From positions 1,633,258 through 1,697,257 of the forward strand of contig NZ_BNJF01000002.1 of NCBI RefSeq assembly GCF_016587355.1: 64,000 nt of DNA. Direction: 5' to 3'. Of this stretch, positions 18,919 through 28,473 are shown one piece after another; the stretch's first letter is position 1; the number at the start of each line of letters is the position of its first letter. This DNA comes from Ktedonospora formicarum. GTDB taxonomy: Bacteria; Chloroflexota; Ktedonobacteria; Ktedonobacterales; Ktedonobacteraceae. The notes beneath the pieces were generated by a model. It ran no database searches and was not told where the DNA came from. It worked only from the letters and a program-made list of their open reading frames with translations. A program made the position numbers and the translations under genes.

Positions 18919-19308
18919 TGTATCTCTACAATCCTCCTGTGTTTTTGTTTCCACAGATAATATCTCTCATGGCTGTTTCTGAAGTATGTCAAAAATGTTA
19001 CGAAAGTAATGCATTTTGTCATTTCAGACGTTCTCCCAGGTGAAATTGGTAGACCTTTCAGCGAATAGTAGGCTCTTCCAGAAGATGCTTCTGTGCCATT
19101 CATGTGTCCTGGCAGAATTGAGAGAGACGAGTAGAAGGGGGGTGACCATTGGAAAAATCGCTCTTTTCTCATGGAGGAAAGGGTCATAATTCGTTTTTAT
19201 TTCTTTAGATAGGTGTAGGCAAATAGTGACATCTCTTCCTCTTGCCAAAGCTGTGTTTTTCTGGTATATTTGTTCTACTTACGACACAGAGGGAGGAAGC
19301 GCAACCGG
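18919..19308. other. Intergenic region carrying one copy of a dispersed repeat
   Basis: No supported gene. 19040-19084 holds one copy of a sequence found again at 21791-21829 and 45891-45929. The end just before 19309 may contain the left boundary of the TnpB element, but no stem was defined. Confidence 0.5.
19040..19084 (-). repeat. Dispersed ~40-bp repeat, copy A
   Basis: Read on the minus strand it begins TTCTGGAAGAGCCTACTATT and continues CGCTGAAAGGTCTACCAATT. Compared with copy C (45891-45929) it differs at about six of 36 positions. It shares 23 identical bases with copy B (21791-21829). Confidence 0.6.
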
Positions 19309-20447
19309 ATGATCCGTGGGTATCGGGGAGAACTTGACCTCAATAATCGGCAAAAGACGCTCTGCCGTAAACATGCTGGAGCCGCTCGCTGGGCCTTCAA
19401 TTACGGTCTTCGCCGCAAACAAGAGGCCTACAAAGCTGGGCAGAAAACGCCCACCGCCATCGATCTGCATCGCGAGATCAATGCTCTCAAGCCCTCTGAG
19501 CCTTGGATGCGCGAGGTCAGCAAGTGCGCCTTCCAAGAGGCTTTGCGTGACCTGGATGCCGCCTTCAAGCACTTCTTTCGCAAGTGCCGGCTCAAAAAGG
19601 GGGGGCATGGAAAGGCTCGTGTGGCTATCCCCGCTTCAAAAGCCGGAAGAAGGCCATCGGTGGTGCCCGCTTCACCGGGAGCATTCGGGTGTCTGCGGGT
19701 GCCATCCAATTGCCTCGTTTGGGAATGCTCCGACTCAAAGAGCACGGCTATTTCCCTCTGGGCGGCAAGATCAGCAGTGCGACCATCCGTGAGCAAACAG
19801 GCAGGTGGTATGTCTCCATCTGTGTGCACGAGCAAGCAGGGGAAGCGAAAGACCCCCAGAGAGCCACAGGTGACGTCATTGGGGTTGACCTGGGGATTAA
19901 GTGGCTGGCGACCCTCTCTGATGGACGCACCTTCGAGAATCCCAAGGCACTGCGCAAGAAGATCACGATGTTAAAACGCCTCTCGCGGCGCCAGAGTCGC
20001 AAGGCCAAAGGATCACGCAATCGCCAGAAAGCCAAGCTGCGCCTCTCACGGATGCACGCTCGGATCGCCAACGTGCGCCAAGACGCTTTGCACCAAGCAA
20101 TCGCCCAGATCGTGGCGAGAACCAAGCCCGATCAAGAGCGGCCGCGTGTGATCGTCTTAGAGGATTTGAATATTGCAGGTATGCTCAAGAACCGCAGGCT
20201 GGCTCGAGCGATTGCGGATGTGGGCATGTACGAGTTCAAGCGGCAGATGCTCTACAAAGCCGAACAGGCAGGGGTGAAGGTGCTGCTGGCCTCCCGCTGG
20301 GAACCCTCTTCAAAAACCTGTTCGTGGTGTGGCTGGATCAATGAGGCGCTCACCCTTTCAGATCGAGTCTTTGTCTGCCTGGAGTGTGGAAGCGTGCAAG
20401 ACCGAGATGCCAATGCCGCCAACAATCTCGCGGCGTTGGCACAATGA
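19309..20447 (+). pseudogene. tnpB: TnpB RNA-guided nuclease (IS200/IS605 OrfB), one frameshift
   Basis: About 380 residues when repaired. The N-terminal HTH region (NNRQKTLCRKHAGAARWAFNYG) begins at ATG 19309 after GAGGGAGG. The frame breaks in the 7-G run 19599-19605. One more G restores GGAWKGSCGYPRFKSRKK, standard TnpB sequence. All RuvC residues remain: Asp in VIGVDLGIKW, Glu in VLEDLNIAGM, Asp in SVQDRDANAANNL. The zinc finger is CSWCG...CLECG. No tnpA transposase gene accompanies it. TnpB proteins cut DNA guided by an RNA made from the element's right end. Confidence 0.87.
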
Positions 20448-20604
20448 ACGTGGCGTACCGCAAGTTCTGCGGGAAGTGACGCCTGTGGAGCAGGTGTAAG
20501 ACAAGCGAAACGCTTGCAATCTGCGTTGTACCCCTCGAGGGTTGAAGCAGGAACCGAACACGAAATGTGGACTGTCCATGTTTGGGTAAGTTTCGGAGAA
20601 CGGT
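20440..20604 (+). ncRNA. Probable omegaRNA / right end of the TnpB element
   Basis: The 150 bases after tnpB have the layout of IS605-type right ends: a stem around CCTGTGGAGCAGG, a GTTGAAGCAGGAACC-like segment and the closing TAAGTTTCGGAGAACGGT. In characterised elements this region is transcribed as the guide scaffold, and the guide lies just beyond the end (here from about 20605). Exact boundaries are estimated. Confidence 0.6.
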
Positions 20605-20959
20605 AGGCGCAAGGTGGCCGATTGATGTCACGAACAGGTTTTTTGTCACATTGGAGAAGCGTGGTGCAATGGCCTGAGGAGACAATTTATGAGAGAATTG
20701 CCGAGAAATAGAGAGAACAATTGACAGCTCATCACGATCTCTGGGTGTGATAGCCACGCTTGACAGCTACGCCAGTAGACAACCACAGACCTCCAGACGA
20801 AAATATGGATGAAATGGCTTGTAATGAGCACGCAGTAGAGAGAGATGTTGGTGGACAGCTATCTCCAAATCATCAATTGTGTACTTTGAGGAGAAAAAAT
20901 CAAAGCACCTCACCAAAAAGAATCACCCAACTTCGGGCATATGTTGAATGACAGGCCCT
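20605..20959. other. Intergenic stretch after the TnpB element
   Basis: Nothing recognisable. Short open frames on both strands carry no family signature. The first bases would be the guide portion of the omegaRNA if transcription reads through. Confidence 0.4.
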
Positions 20960-21417
20960 TTATTCTTGAATAATGGGAAACGGCAAGCCCATAAGCCACG
21001 CCTTTATCGCTTCATAGAGACGTTCATCCCTCCACTGATACCATGCCTGTATCCACGTTTCGCCCATGCTCGATAGGACTGCCTTAAATCGTCTGAATGC
21101 CCCTTTTCCCATTAATGCAAGAGAAAGTTTTTCAGCAGCCTGCTCATTTTGTGGAGCAACCAGTTGATCAACAAACGCTCGCATCCAGAGATATGCCTCC
21201 CTAGATGGGATACTTTCAATAGGCAGATAGATGTCGTCGTTCTCCTCTATGTCTTCTGGCTGCGCATCTTGCTCGTCGTATATCGAATCCAAGACTGAAA
21301 TGAAGATGACTTCGCCCGTTTGCGTATTCAAATAATAGGAATACCCCCGCTTGCATCTTGCATCGCAACCTCAAGCATATCTTCATCGATGTGTTTGCCA
21401 TTCGGTAGTTTCCACAT
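20960..21417 (-). pseudogene. UPF0158-family protein, one frameshift
   Basis: A cytoplasmic protein of about 152 residues and unknown function. ATG 21417 gives WKLPNGKHIDEDMLEVAMQDASGG. After one missing G/C in the run 21344-21348 the frame resumes as YYLNTQTGEVIFISVL, the UPF0158 hallmark. It then has an acidic linker, IPSREAYLWMRAFVDQL, KGAFRRFKAVLS and WYQWRDERLYEAIKAWL. Apart from the single base the gene is complete, so it may be functional. It stands alone downstream of the TnpB element. Confidence 0.82.
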
Positions 21418-22450
21418 AGCAGCCAGTGTCCTTTGCTCGCTTTTTCTTTGGTATACCTGAATGGAGTATAGCATAGGCTCTTTCCTACAGAGAGTTCGTA
21501 CACAATACAACTCAGCGCGCCTTTTGTCATTGCTCCAAGCTCATAGTATATTAAGAGCAGAAGTCATCTGATGTCACCCAAAGGTGTTCAGGACCTAGAA
21601 AGATTGACAAAAGACCTGGCAGAGCTATTAGAGATCACGCTCTAGGAGCGTATGGCGAGAGGAATGGAGAGGTGAACCTGCGCATCTTCGTCCTTCTCAC
21701 CCTGACTCACTTGTCTCTTCCTTCTTTCCATTGCTCACTGAAGAGGTGCCTCATAAGAAGGAAAAAGAGGAAAGGGAATGGAATCATTCCAAAGAGTCTA
21801 CGATCTGCTGAAAGGTCTACCAATTTCACAAATGTTTCCTTTTGAGCAAGAATCTCTTGCTTGCTGAAATATCTCCACATCTCGCAAATGTCTTTAGAGT
21901 CGTCTTTTACTTGGAGCAATCCCAAACGGGCCGTATCCCCTCTTTAGAACAAAAGGACCAGTAGACCCATAGCAATTCTTCGACCTGTTGCAATCCCATG
22001 TATAAATTGGTGCGTTTTGCTACAGTCGTTGCTACAGCGGTTAATGTCTTGCGAGTGCCGAAGGAGAGATGCGGTCCGGTTTGTTTGTGGGTGTTTGTTG
22101 TTATCCTCTTGATGCTTGAAATCTAGCCTCTCTATTTGTCGGTGTTGGTATTTTCTTGTAGAAGTTTGCCGATGTCGCTGTACTAAATGCTGTACTTGTT
22201 GTTCTATTTTGGTGTCTCAATTGGTGCCAGGTTTGATGTAGAAAGAGATATTTAAATTGGTTAGTATATGAACCATTTTATTATTATGAACGTATCGACT
22301 AATCCTACATGTAATTCGCTCAATAAATATCTCTTTACTACAGGGCTTTGGTCAACCTTTAGAATATGAGAATGAGAGGGTTGTCTTATCTCGTTTGCGT
22401 TTTCAACGTGAAGTAAAAGTAGGTATCTGATATTAGAAAAGAGACTTTGT
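21418..22450. other. About 1 kb without a convincing gene
   Basis: Contains dispersed repeat copy B (21791-21829). A 72-residue minus-strand frame (21707-21925) covers the repeat and has no recognised family. Towards 22213 lies TGTCTCAATTGGTG, which recurs downstream of the next gene. The last 200 bases are AT-rich and probably hold the promoter of the kinase at 22451. Confidence 0.45.
21791..21829 (+). repeat. Dispersed ~40-bp repeat, copy B
   Basis: GCTGAAAGGTCTACCAATTT plus flanking bases. It is an inverted copy of 19040-19084 (23 identical bases followed by a diverged part) and is in the same orientation as 45891-45929. Confidence 0.55.
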
Positions 22451-23650
22451 ATGTTTCAGGCACGTCCAGGTGATGCTTCGCGCGAAAAGTTATCACAAAG
22501 CAAGCGAAGACAATGTCAATTCATTGCACAGTACCAAGATTTTCGGCACTCTTATGTATTTGGGTATATAGTTTCAATTCTTCTTATTTGTATTCTCATT
22601 GTCGTGGAATTGCTCAATAAATATATTTCTCCAGAAATTCCCTATATCGTTGGGTTTCCTTATTCTCTCACTGCCATTCTTGTTGCCTTGGTATGGGGAG
22701 CAGGGCCTGCGTTAGTTGCTCTTGTGCTTGGGATGATTGTTGTCTTTGCATTTATTGTTCCTGGCCTCCTGACTACTAACATTCTAAGAGACATCGTCAT
22801 CCTTGGGCCTTTTATCCTTCTCTTGGTTCTAACCCTAGCAATAGTCATTCGCCTAGAACGTTCTCATCTGAATCTCTATTGTGTTCATAAGAATCTGGAT
22901 GCAACCAATCAAAGTATTTTACAAATGAATCAACAGCTTGAACAAGCCAATGCCTTGAAAGATTATGTTTTCACGCGGGCAGCACACGAGCTTCGGACAC
23001 CGCTCACGACTATTCTCGGTCGGACACAACTGATCTCTTCTCGTTTGCAGAAAACAGGGGAGACGCCAGAAAACTGGGCAGCAGTACGGAAGTATATTCA
23101 AGTGGTTAAAGCACGGGCAAATCAGCAACGAGCATTACTTGAAAGCCTATTGTATCTGTCCCGTGTACAGCTAGAGCAGGTTCCTTTAAATTTAACTCCC
23201 TGTGATCTTGAAAGTCTTTGCCATGACGTGCTCAAAGAGCAACAAACGCCCTCAGAACATCTCGTTGAGTTTTCTTTTCCAGAGACTCCTATTTTGATTA
23301 TGGCTGACAAGAATCTTCTTACCCCAGCTCTTACGCGGTTAATAAGCAATGCGATGATGTATTCACCGCACAACTCTGTTGTCACTATAGGTGGATACGC
23401 AGATGAGAAGCATGTCGTGCTTTATATCCATAACGATGCTTCTGCGCTTTCCCCAACGCAATTAGCATATCTGTTTGAACCTTTTTATCGAACATCTGAG
23501 GTGGAAAATGCCTCTCTTCCAGGATGGGGCCTTGGCCTTACAATCACGAAGGGAATTATCGAGCGACATAGAGGGAAAGTTTGGGCAGAGTCCTCTCAAG
23601 ATGAAGGTGTTACTCTCTTTGCTCAATTTCCTGTCATGATTTATAAGTGA
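22451..23650 (+). CDS. Membrane histidine kinase (KdpD/DUF4118-like sensor)
   Basis: 399 residues. An N-terminal four-helix membrane sensor (about residues 35-140) resembles the KdpD DUF4118 module, with IPYIVGFPYSLTAILVALVWG. A short coiled coil and a HisKA domain follow, with phosphoacceptor His179 in RAAHELRTPLTTI. A GHKL ATPase follows, with N-box ALTRLISNAMMYSP, G1-like HNDASALS, F-box LFEPFYR and G2 GWGLGLTITKGI. The G1 box lacks the usual DxGxG, so ATP binding could be altered. No response regulator is adjacent. Base composition is more AT-rich than its neighbours, suggesting transfer. Confidence 0.9.
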   Translation: MFQARPGDASREKLSQSKRRQCQFIAQYQDFRHSYVFGYIVSILLICILIVVELLNKYISPEIPYIVGFPYSLTAILVALVWGAGPALVALVLGMIVVFAFIVPGLLTTNILRDIVILGPFILLLVLTLAIVIRLERSHLNLYCVHKNLDATNQSILQMNQQLEQANALKDYVFTRAAHELRTPLTTILGRTQLISSRLQKTGETPENWAAVRKYIQVVKARANQQRALLESLLYLSRVQLEQVPLNLTPCDLESLCHDVLKEQQTPSEHLVEFSFPETPILIMADKNLLTPALTRLISNAMMYSPHNSVVTIGGYADEKHVVLYIHNDASALSPTQLAYLFEPFYRTSEVENASLPGWGLGLTITKGIIERHRGKVWAESSQDEGVTLFAQFPVMIYK

Positions 23651-24259
23651 AAGTGGCTTGATTTTCTCTTTCCGTGTACCTCTAACGAGGAACAGAGTGT
23701 ACTGGAGCCATTTTCAGTATTATCTGCTTGACATTGATATGTATTAAGAAGGCAAGAAGTTAGTTTATCTATTCTACTTCTCGTCTTCTTGTAGTGTAGA
23801 TGGGGAGAGTTGAACTACGCCACGGCCTATTTTTGGCTGGCTCTATGCCTGATTTCATAGGCTTATAAAGCGGCTCCGAGAATTCTGTTTATCGAAGTTT
23901 GTCTAATGATTTCCTCTGTTGTTGATCGTCTTTGATGTCTCAATTGGTGTCAAATTTGGTTTATAGTCGAATTGTCGATCAATATTTGTTGATACCTTTC
24001 ACACTTCTTCTCCTTCTTCGAGAGAGAAACTGTCTGCTTCATAATCGCATCCAGACCCTAGTAGCGTTGTAGCAACAAGAAAAGAGGACTATCATCGAAT
24101 TGATTAAATGCTCCACCACGATAGGAGAAAAGTGTAAAGAAATGGGTCACATCAAAATCTACAAGCAGGAGAGCATGTGAACCGAAGACATCTATAAACG
24201 TGTTGAGAAAGGGATGCCGCAGTGCGTAGATAACACCTCCATCCCAAGCACTATCTATA
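23651..24259. other. Intergenic region before IS6 copy 2
   Basis: No supported gene. 23936-23949 repeats TGTCTCAATTGGTG from 22213-22226, so related sequence flanks the kinase gene. A minus-strand frame (24058-24312) of 84 residues crosses the IS end and resembles nothing I know. It may be the stump of a gene cut by the IS. Confidence 0.4.
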
Positions 24260-25123
24260 AGGGTTATTGTCAACTTGGGGATAGACCCGAACACTATGCT
24301 AAATAGCCCCATGAAAACAAACGCTCCTGCTTCCGACTATACAGGTTTTCGTTTTCCATCGAGATTATCAGCCATACTGTGTGGCTCTATTTTCTTTTCT
24401 CGATCAGTTTCCACGATGTCGAAGAACTCCTGGCACAGTGAGGGATCATTGTCACCTATGAAACCGTGCGCCAGTGGTGTTCAAAGTTTGGTCAGATGTA
24501 CGCGAATGAACTGTGCCGTCGCTGCCCTCGTTGTGGTGACACATGGCACATGGATGAAGTCTGCCTGAAGATCAATGGAAAAACGCACTGCTTATGGCGA
24601 GCGGTAGATCAGGATGGCAAAGTGCTGGATATTCTGGTGCAAAGCCAACGGAACAAACAAGCGGCGAAACGCTTCTTTCGAAAGCTACTCAAAGGGCACC
24701 AGTACATCCCGCGTGTGATCATTACAGATAAACTGAAGAGTTATGGAGCAGCGAAACGTGAGACCCTGCCTGGTGTAGAGCATCGCCAACACAAACGATT
24801 GAACAATCGAGCGGAAAACTCACACCAACCCACATGGTTGCGCGAAAAGAAGATGCGACGGTTCAAATCAGCCAAACAGGTCCAACGCTTTCTCTTTGCA
24901 TTTGGCCCTATTGCAGGCCATTTCCAACCGCGACGTCACTGTTTGACTGCCGGGGAATATCGTCCCCTTTTCCAGGACCGATTGCAAACATGGAATGAAG
25001 CGACTGGAGCAAAACAAGTCGCATAACCATCGGTATCCCTCCATTTTTCATGACCCATCTGCATCTTTCTTCGCCATACCTCAGCAATATGCTTCTTTTT
25101 TCTGGTTAAGTTGACAATACCCT
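24260..25123 (+). mobile_element. IS6-family insertion sequence, copy 2
   Basis: An 864-bp element bounded by inverted repeats AGGGTTATTGTCAACTT (24260-24276) and its near-complement at 25108-25123 (one base shorter). No obvious 8-bp target duplication flanks it, so recombination may have altered one side. Its right end coincides with the stop codon of the sensor kinase fragment at 25123. Confidence 0.8.
24311..25026 (+). pseudogene. IS6-family transposase, copy 2, frameshift and stop
   Basis: Start MKTNAPASDYTGFRFPS at ATG 24311. Near 24357 the frame shifts (the other frame gives IEIISHTVWLYFLFSISFHD) and an in-frame TGA follows at 24439-24441, before GIIVTYETVRQW. From 24466 the rest is open to 25026: Asp in WHMDEVCLKI, Asp in VIITDKLKSY, Glu in NNRAENSHQPT and the complete C-terminus TAGEYRPLFQDRLQTW, the part that copy 1 lacks in frame. 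Two lesions make it inactive unless supplied in trans. Confidence 0.85.
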
Positions 25124-25464
25124 CAGCAGCAATTATGCGCAGGCGGTTCTCTGACGAGAGGCAGGGTAAACCAGAAGGTTGAGCCTTCCCCAGGAGTACT
25201 TTCGACGCCCACTGCTCCCTGATGTTGCTCAATAAGCATCTGACAGATGTATAAGCCCAGGCCCAACCCTTTCTCAGAACCACTCTGTACAGGGACACTC
25301 TTGACCTGGTGAAAGCGTTGCCAGATGTCCTTCTGGGCTTCTTGCGAGAGACCTGGCCCTTGATCGCGCACCCAGACACGGGCAACACCATCCTCACAAT
25401 CCAGCCCAATAACGACTGGTTGATTGGCCGGTGAATACCGGAGCGCATTGGTCACATAGTTCAT
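25123..25464 (-). pseudogene. Histidine kinase ATPase-domain fragment
   Basis: 113 residues forming most of a GHKL domain: N-box MNYVTNALRYSP, G1 VRDQGPGLSQEAQKDIWQRF, G2 GLGLGLYICQMLIEQHQG and the end GVESTPGEGSTFWFTLPL. It starts with ATGA overlapping the stop of the preceding sensor frame, in a different frame, and the second helix of the dimerisation domain is missing between the two. It ends exactly at the IS6 copy 2 boundary. It could be translated by coupling, but it is most simply the severed tail of the kinase encoded upstream. Confidence 0.8.
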
Positions 25465-27062
25465 CTCAGTGCGGCCAGTGGATTCTTCAGTTCATGACCA
25501 GTCATCCCAAGAAAGAGATCTTTTTGTCGCTCAAGCTCTTTCGAAGCGGTCAAATCCAGGACCACATTGATAAACAACGGCAAGGTGTCTCCCCAGCGAA
25601 AGAGTACGCGCCCAATGAGCACCGGCACACGCTTGCCGTCTTTCGTCACATACTCTTTCTCATAAGGCTGAGCAACCCCCACCCTCATCACTTCCTCCAT
25701 CGCCTTCCGGTCTCGCGCCTGAACTTCTGGAGCCGTAATGGTCTTCCACTGGATGAGTCCCGCTGCCATATCCTCCCGTGTATACCCCAGCAGGGAGAGA
25801 AAGGCATCATTGGCTTCATGTACATTTCCCTCCGGGTCAGCCATCATGACACTAATAATGTTGGACTCCACAAGCCGATGAAAGCGCGCTTCACTCTCTT
25901 GCAGGGCTTCTTCCATCTGCTTGCGCTCAGTGATGTTCTGTAGAGCAATCGCGAGTCCATCCTGTGAAGGATACACATGCACATCAAGCCATTGCTGGGT
26001 GATGGGACGGCGCGCCTCAAAATGGAGGGCTTGATGCGTTGCCATTGCTCGACGATAGAAATGTTCAAAAGGGGTTCCAAGCAGATCCGGTAAAACGTCC
26101 CACAGACACCGGCCTACTAATGCTTCTCGGTTTCTTCCTAAAAAGTCTTCCATCCATCGATTCACGTAGGTAAAATGCCACTGCGAGTCCACATGCACAA
26201 ACGCATCCGTAATACTTTCAAGGATGGTGGAGACCTGTTGATGGGCTTCCTGGAGTTGTTCCTCCGTCTGTTTCAGCTCGGTAATATCGAGCGTAGCTCC
26301 CACGATGTGAACGACCTTTCCGGAGGCATCAGCGATGCCACGCGCTCGGTCTGAGAGCCAATGTATGCTCCCATCAGGCCAAATCGTGCGGTAGTCCTTA
26401 CAATATTCCTGCTGCTCAGCGATGGAACGCACATTGCGTTGGTGGACATGCTCACGATCATCAGGGTGGACTGCATTGAGGAAACGCTCATAGCTGATGG
26501 GTGTCTCTGGCGGCCAGCCAAAAAGGGCTTTCTTTTGATTCGTCCACATGAGCTGACCCGTCGTGAGGTCCCAATCCCACATACCCACCCTGGATGCTTT
26601 TAAGGCGAGCTGGATTTGCATGTCACTCATCTGCTCGATCTGTTCCTGCTTGGTAAGATCCCTACCGTAGGCAAATACCCCGCTGACCTCACCAAAAGCC
26701 CCAGGCACAGGAACAAAGCGCAGGGAAATCAGGTGATAGGTATCATGATCTCGAAGGATGTGGATTGTTGCTTCTTGAGGGCGACCAGAGACAACTGCTT
26801 GGGTAAGTGCTTCTACTCCCTGCTGTTGATCGGCTGGATGGAATGTATCGAGCCACCCCTTGCCACGACAATCCTGCTCCTGCTGCCCGGTAAAGGCATG
26901 CCAACTCGAACTGCTGTCGTACATCTCTCCTGTTGGCGTCAGCATCCAAAAGATGTCGGCACAATCGTGCGCGAGAGCCTGCAACCAAGAGGCACACGTA
27001 ACAAGTTCGGGTGACGATAGACTTTTTTCTTCGCGATGAAACTGTGGCTCTGACAAAGACAT
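25461..27062 (-). CDS. Multi-PAS sensor protein, kinase cut after the H-box
   Basis: 533 residues with four successive PAS/PAC units (about 25-140, 150-265, 275-390 and 400-510). Recognisable are GLWDWDLTTGQ-like MWDWDLTTGQLMW, WPDGSIHWLSDRARG and GLAIALQNITERKQMEEAL. The protein ends eleven residues after the phosphoacceptor-like His523 in TGHELKNPLAALR. The rest of the dimerisation domain has been deleted and the ATPase lies in a second, overlapping frame. As it stands it is a cytosolic sensor without kinase activity. It is related to the PAS kinase at 46270-47769. Confidence 0.82.
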   Translation of the reverse strand: MSLSEPQFHREEKSLSSPELVTCASWLQALAHDCADIFWMLTPTGEMYDSSSSWHAFTGQQEQDCRGKGWLDTFHPADQQQGVEALTQAVVSGRPQEATIHILRDHDTYHLISLRFVPVPGAFGEVSGVFAYGRDLTKQEQIEQMSDMQIQLALKASRVGMWDWDLTTGQLMWTNQKKALFGWPPETPISYERFLNAVHPDDREHVHQRNVRSIAEQQEYCKDYRTIWPDGSIHWLSDRARGIADASGKVVHIVGATLDITELKQTEEQLQEAHQQVSTILESITDAFVHVDSQWHFTYVNRWMEDFLGRNREALVGRCLWDVLPDLLGTPFEHFYRRAMATHQALHFEARRPITQQWLDVHVYPSQDGLAIALQNITERKQMEEALQESEARFHRLVESNIISVMMADPEGNVHEANDAFLSLLGYTREDMAAGLIQWKTITAPEVQARDRKAMEEVMRVGVAQPYEKEYVTKDGKRVPVLIGRVLFRWGDTLPLFINVVLDLTASKELERQKDLFLGMTGHELKNPLAALR

Positions 27063-27247
27063 GGGTTCGTCTTTGCTCCTCGCCTGTCTTGTTCAAGGCA
27101 GGCACGATCTCTTCAGAGACCTACAAAGATCAAAGCATATACGAGCGTGCTTATTGTGGAAGACAACACAGTACTCTCGATAGTGAGGACTCGCGATATA
27201 TACTCATGCCTTCTCTTTTTCTTTCCCCATTCTCGTTATAGTCCAGA

Positions 27248-27502
27248 TCAAAAATCAGTGAGCCATACTCCCATCAGTAAAAAAGTGTGATGCCAAGCAG
27301 CATCGCTCGCTCTGTTGGATGTGTAAACTGAGCCTGTGTATACTGCTTCCGTTTCTGCTTTTGCATGTGTCTGTGTTTCTCTTCCAAGCCCACCAAATGT
27401 TGCCTGAATGCTTAGGGTAAAGGCATCACATGAGCGCAATCCTGCTTCGATTTTCGCCTGTTCGTCTGGGCTGAGCATTCTGACAAAAAGAGGGGCTTTC
27501 AT
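27248..27502 (-). pseudogene. IS630-type transposase N-terminal stub
   Basis: The first 30 residues (PLFVRMLSPDEQAKIEAGLRSCDAFTL) match the start of IS630-family/HTH transposases common in these genomes. After that the sequence diverges and no HTH or DDE domain follows. It is interpreted as a deletion remnant. Confidence 0.5.
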
Positions 27503-27566
27503 TTATCTTTTTTCTTCGTACGAGTGAATGTTGCAAAATTTTTCAAAAGAAGAGCGTAAAAAAATT

Positions 27567-27593
27567 TGGTGCAACAAATCGTTTGTTGCACCA
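27567..27593. terminator. 12-bp hairpin with 3-nt loop
   Basis: TGGTGCAACAAA pairs exactly with 27582-27593 around the loop TCG. It lies 147 bases beyond the stop of the minus-strand FMN reductase and is preceded on the plus strand by an A-rich run, that is, a T-run in the minus-strand transcript. This fits a Rho-independent terminator for that gene. Confidence 0.65.
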
Positions 27594-27739
27594 GTGTGAC
27601 TTATTGCTCCATGTGGAAGAAATGGATCTCGGCTTAGCTGTGCAGATGGTGGCTGTCAGAGGGAGCCTGCTCATGCTCAACCATTCTATAGCCCCTGATG
27701 ACACCGGCACCCCTGAGCTGATCGTGCTCGAATGCCTTG

Positions 27740-28339
27740 TTAGTCTTGAGACAGCCGATCACGTTCGCGAGCCGGGATGAGGGTGGTAGCCCACCATAGC
27801 AATTCGGTCATCATGCCATTGAAAGACCGGTTGAGAAATGCTCCACTTGGCGAATCAGACGCATCAGAGATGCTGGGAACCCAGTTCGGGACCAGAGAGA
27901 CGCCCATTTGCTCGCGGATAGGGACCATTTTGAGCTCGATGAGGACTTGGCGCAACTGTTCCGCTGCTCGATAACCTGCTGCGAAGCCACCATAGCTGAC
28001 AATAGCAGCAGGTTTATGGGCCCACTGAGAGTACAGATGGTCAATGGCGTTCTTGAGAACTGCCGAATAGCCATGATTGTACTCGGGGGTCACAAAGATA
28101 AAGCCATCGGCCTGCTCAACCTGCGCTGCCCACTGCTCAGCTTCAGGCGCGATATGTCCATACACTGGCGAGTCAGGGGAGTCAAAGAAAGGAAGGGAGA
28201 CATCACGAAGATCAACCAACTCATATGTGGCATCGGTGCGCAATGCGAGGCGATCCATAAGCCAGTTTGCCACGACTTCACCTCTACGTCCTTGCCGCGT
28301 ACTCCCAAAAACCACCAAAATATGGGGATTAGTACTCAT
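27740..28339 (-). CDS. NADPH-dependent FMN reductase
   Basis: A 199-residue flavodoxin-fold oxidoreductase. The FMN phosphate loop is VVFGSTRQGRRGEVVANW. The family hallmark VTPEYNHGYSAVLKNAIDHL is intact, as is IVSYGGFAAGYRAAEQLR. It would reduce FMN, quinones or azo/nitro compounds with NAD(P)H in the cytoplasm. It is divergent from an HxlR regulator 134 bases away, the classic arrangement for quinone- or aldehyde-responsive reductases. The hairpin at 27567-27593 probably ends its transcript. Confidence 0.94.
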   Translation of the reverse strand: MSTNPHILVVFGSTRQGRRGEVVANWLMDRLALRTDATYELVDLRDVSLPFFDSPDSPVYGHIAPEAEQWAAQVEQADGFIFVTPEYNHGYSAVLKNAIDHLYSQWAHKPAAIVSYGGFAAGYRAAEQLRQVLIELKMVPIREQMGVSLVPNWVPSISDASDSPSGAFLNRSFNGMMTELLWWATTLIPARERDRLSQD

Positions 28340-28381
28340 TTTTTCTCCTCTTGTTTGTAGAATGAGTTAGCAGAATCATAA

Positions 28382-28414
28382 CTCTCTATTTGTGCTATAC
28401 TCACTATAAGAGAG
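28382..28414. promoter_or_regulatory. Possible shared operator/promoter between reductase and HxlR genes
   Basis: CTCTCT (28382) and AGAGAG (28409) form a dyad around TATACT, a fair -10 element for the HxlR gene (28396-28401). No good -35 box is visible. HxlR proteins usually act in such divergent gaps. Confidence 0.3.
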
Positions 28415-28473
28415 CAAAAGCTTTGGGACAAGAACGCACTTTTATGTGCATGACTTACCAGAAGGTGAGTGCC

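Noticed and set aside
24058..24312. 84-residue minus-strand frame before IS6 copy 2
   Set aside because: Starts inside the IS and has no known family; noted only as a possible gene stump.
27583..27780. 65-residue plus-strand frame beginning in the hairpin
   Set aside because: Start lies within a terminator stem and the end overlaps the FMN reductase; no motif.
27908..28360. 150-residue plus-strand frame across the FMN reductase
   Set aside because: Antisense to the conserved flavodoxin fold; no motif.
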